Positions 5,303 to 5,470 of a stretch of DNA of 5,470 nt are shown piece by piece; position 1 is the stretch's first letter, and every line of letters begins with the position of its first letter. The notes under the pieces are model-generated. The model was not told the DNA's origin, did no database searches, and was given only the letters and a program-made list of their open reading frames with translations. A program made the translations under genes and the position numbers. Origin of the DNA: WHTF01 sp964482425 (lineage in GTDB: Bacteria; Desulfobacterota; Binatia; UBA9968); contig CAYZXN010000005.1 of the NCBI GenBank assembly GCA_964482425.1, forward strand, positions 1-5,470, in the 5' to 3' direction.

Positions 5303-5470
5303 TTAATTTGCCAGCACCGCGTTCATCCGCTTGATAACCTCGGGCGGCTGGCCCACGACCTCGGCTGCGAGCGCTTGGAGCTTCTCGCCGCTTACGGGGT
5401 CCGGTTCCCAGCGGCGTTTTTCCGCCTCGGCCAAAAGCTCGGGATCTTTCATCGCCTTCATAAAACCCTC
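5303..5470 (-). CDS. C-terminus of a TctC/Bug-type tripartite tricarboxylate transporter substrate-binding protein (partial)
   Basis: Minus-strand translation from the window edge gives 55 residues ending at TAA 5305-5303. The string contains 'AMKDPELLAEAEKRR', then 'DPVSGEKLQALAAEVV' and 'QPPEVIKRMNAVL'. This order (DPE-L-AEA, D-P-SGE-LQ, PPE-V--R) is typical of the C-terminal helices of periplasmic binding proteins of the tripartite tricarboxylate transporter family (about 320 aa), which deliver organic acids to TctA/TctB-type permeases. The N-terminal signal peptide and ligand pocket lie outside the window, so the ligand cannot be inferred. It is codirectional with the hydrolase 500 bp downstream. 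The assignment rests on a short tail and on recall of the family pattern, so a related solute-binding family remains possible. Confidence 0.65.
   Translation of the reverse strand, partial: EGFMKAMKDPELLAEAEKRRWEPDPVSGEKLQALAAEVVGQPPEVIKRMNAVLAN

Noticed and set aside
4963..5334. A 123-codon plus-strand open frame rich in Pro, Arg and Ser
   Set aside because: It runs through the 8-9 bp repeat tract and into the antisense of the transporter gene end; its composition mirrors the repeat and it has no convincing ribosome binding site.

Overview
The window comes from a bacterium with moderately high GC (by eye in the mid-50s percent). The lineage cannot be fixed from sequence alone. A substrate-binding protein of the tripartite tricarboxylate transporter type, a meta-cleavage-type alpha/beta hydrolase, spore photoproduct lyase (SPL) homologues and a stand-alone four-helix-bundle 'S23' protein suggest an uncultured soil or groundwater Gram-negative (Proteobacteria- or Binatota-like). 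Nothing in the window indicates a spore former.

Layout. (1) 1-484: a four-helix-bundle (23S rRNA intervening-sequence protein) gene on the minus strand, interrupted by an in-frame TGA and enclosed by a perfect 15-bp inverted repeat. (2) 485-658: divergent control region ending in a strong ribosome binding site. (3) 659-1255: a complete YdjA/RutE-type nitroreductase on the plus strand. (4) 1256-1539: non-coding gap between convergent genes with three hairpin-forming inverted repeats. (5) 1540-3743: two consecutive minus-strand radical SAM genes, both of the SPL superfamily, 47 bp apart. The upstream one lacks the catalytic hydrogen-donor cysteine; the downstream one keeps it. (6) 3909-4802: a complete alpha/beta hydrolase on the minus strand with an intact Ser-Asp-His triad. 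(7) 4803-5302: a 500-bp non-coding gap, most of it a decayed tandem repeat with an 8-9 bp unit (GTTCCAANN / GTTCAANN). (8) 5303-5470: the C-terminal 55 residues of a TctC/Bug-type periplasmic binding protein on the minus strand.

Genes from 5470 down to 1540 all run on the minus strand. Only the SPL pair is spaced tightly enough to be a confident operon. The hydrolase has its own ribosome binding site and a possible promoter, and the repeat tract separates it from the transporter gene. The main point of interest is the tandem SPL pair: a catalytically equipped SPL with a divergent paralogue in an apparently non-sporulating organism, which suggests a two-component DNA-lesion repair or nucleic-acid modification function. 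The 8-9 bp periodic tract and the inverted-repeat-bounded, nonsense-interrupted S23 gene are the other unusual elements.
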